NCBI GenBank assembly: GCA_023412475.1 | Contig: JAEYNR010000050.1 | Location: 1-58,683, forward strand | Source: Fibrobacterota bacterium | GTDB taxonomy: Bacteria; Fibrobacterota; Chitinivibrionia; Chitinivibrionales; Chitinispirillaceae | Length of the DNA stretch: 58,683 nt | Direction: 5' to 3' | In this document: one piece after another, positions 58,464-58,683 of the stretch | Position numbering within the stretch: the first letter of the stretch is position 1 | Layout of the letters: each line of letters starts with the position of its first letter | The notes under the pieces: generated by a model | What the model was told of the DNA's origin: nothing | The model's database searches: none | What the model saw: the letters and a program-made list of their open reading frames with translations, nothing else | Program-made: the position numbers and the translations under genes

Positions 58464-58683
58464 ATCGGAGGAAATTCTGGTTGCATATAAGTACGAACCG
58501 GAAAAATCTATCCATGATCTTTTTCTTCGTTTAGGTATTTTTTCATTTTACTTCTGCCTAAAACGTACGATTCTTTTATAAAATTGGATCTGACGATCCA
58601 AAAATACTTTTCTACAGGTTTTTCGTTTGAAAGTTGATTACGTTAACAAGCCAAAACCATCTGTTACATCGCTATCCCAGCTT
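58464..58683. other. Right end, nothing recognised
   Basis: 220 bp after the mglA remnant. No open frame, repeat or hairpin with clear support. It may hold further decayed sequence of the same graveyard. Confidence 0.4.

Overview
The window is a chromosomal segment from a Gram-negative bacterium with moderately low GC. It carries type VI secretion (T6SS) genes, outer-membrane barrel proteins, lipoproteins and a GmhA-type sugar isomerase. Several proteins are fused where other bacteria have separate ones (IspH-UbiA, CdaA-YbbR, SpmA-SpmB). Intergenic DNA is rich in short repeats. This mix looks more like the Fibrobacterota/Chitinispirillum part of the FCB group than a proteobacterium or Firmicute, but that is inference and there is no rRNA to confirm it. 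I see no rRNA, tRNA, CRISPR array, intact insertion sequence or prophage.

Layout. 1-2100: a lipoprotein gene between two copies of a ~105-bp direct repeat. 2100-9500: a T6SS island with tssK-tssL on the minus strand and, divergently, a PEGA-domain protein, a receptor-type Ser/Thr kinase and a VgrG spike. 9590-13730: a polysaccharide deacetylase, a secreted propeller-like protein and a long repeat-rich stretch of poor coding content. 13730-17365: an AraC regulator, a TetR/methyltransferase pair with matching putative operators, and a UvrA-like gene cut short next to a hairpin-rich repeat. 17400-29990: housekeeping and envelope genes (Nudix hydrolase, SpmAB fusion, barrel protein, metH, queA, AlgH family, YkgJ family, GH3). 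30040-44280: M1 peptidase, the IspH-UbiA fusion, an ABC-2 transporter, a Cys-rich microprotein, the CdaA-YbbR fusion, an alkyltransferase, PIN-PhoH, and an M16 peptidase pair with a flavodoxin. 44280-45260: a large non-coding block with a degenerate tandem array. 45262-57233: EamA transporter, pdxJ, divergent polysaccharide deacetylase, miaA, a prion-like disordered protein, a barrel/HEAT-like protein, a FecR-type protein, ilvD, a GmhA-like isomerase and a cation diffusion facilitator. 57390-58463: a gene graveyard with an S41 peptidase tail, a frameshifted ISL3-family transposase and a frameshifted, stop-interrupted mglA GTPase.

How the parts fit. The most system-like locus is the T6SS island: baseplate (TssK) and membrane (TssL) genes sit back to back with a kinase and PEGA protein that could form a phosphorylation-based control module, and with the spike they might control. 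The clearest regulatory logic is the TetR/methyltransferase pair, with the same 14-bp imperfect palindrome upstream of both genes. The window also records genome decay and repeat spread: a two-copy element of about 133 bp with three hairpins, several families of 30-60 bp intergenic repeats, and at least four broken genes.
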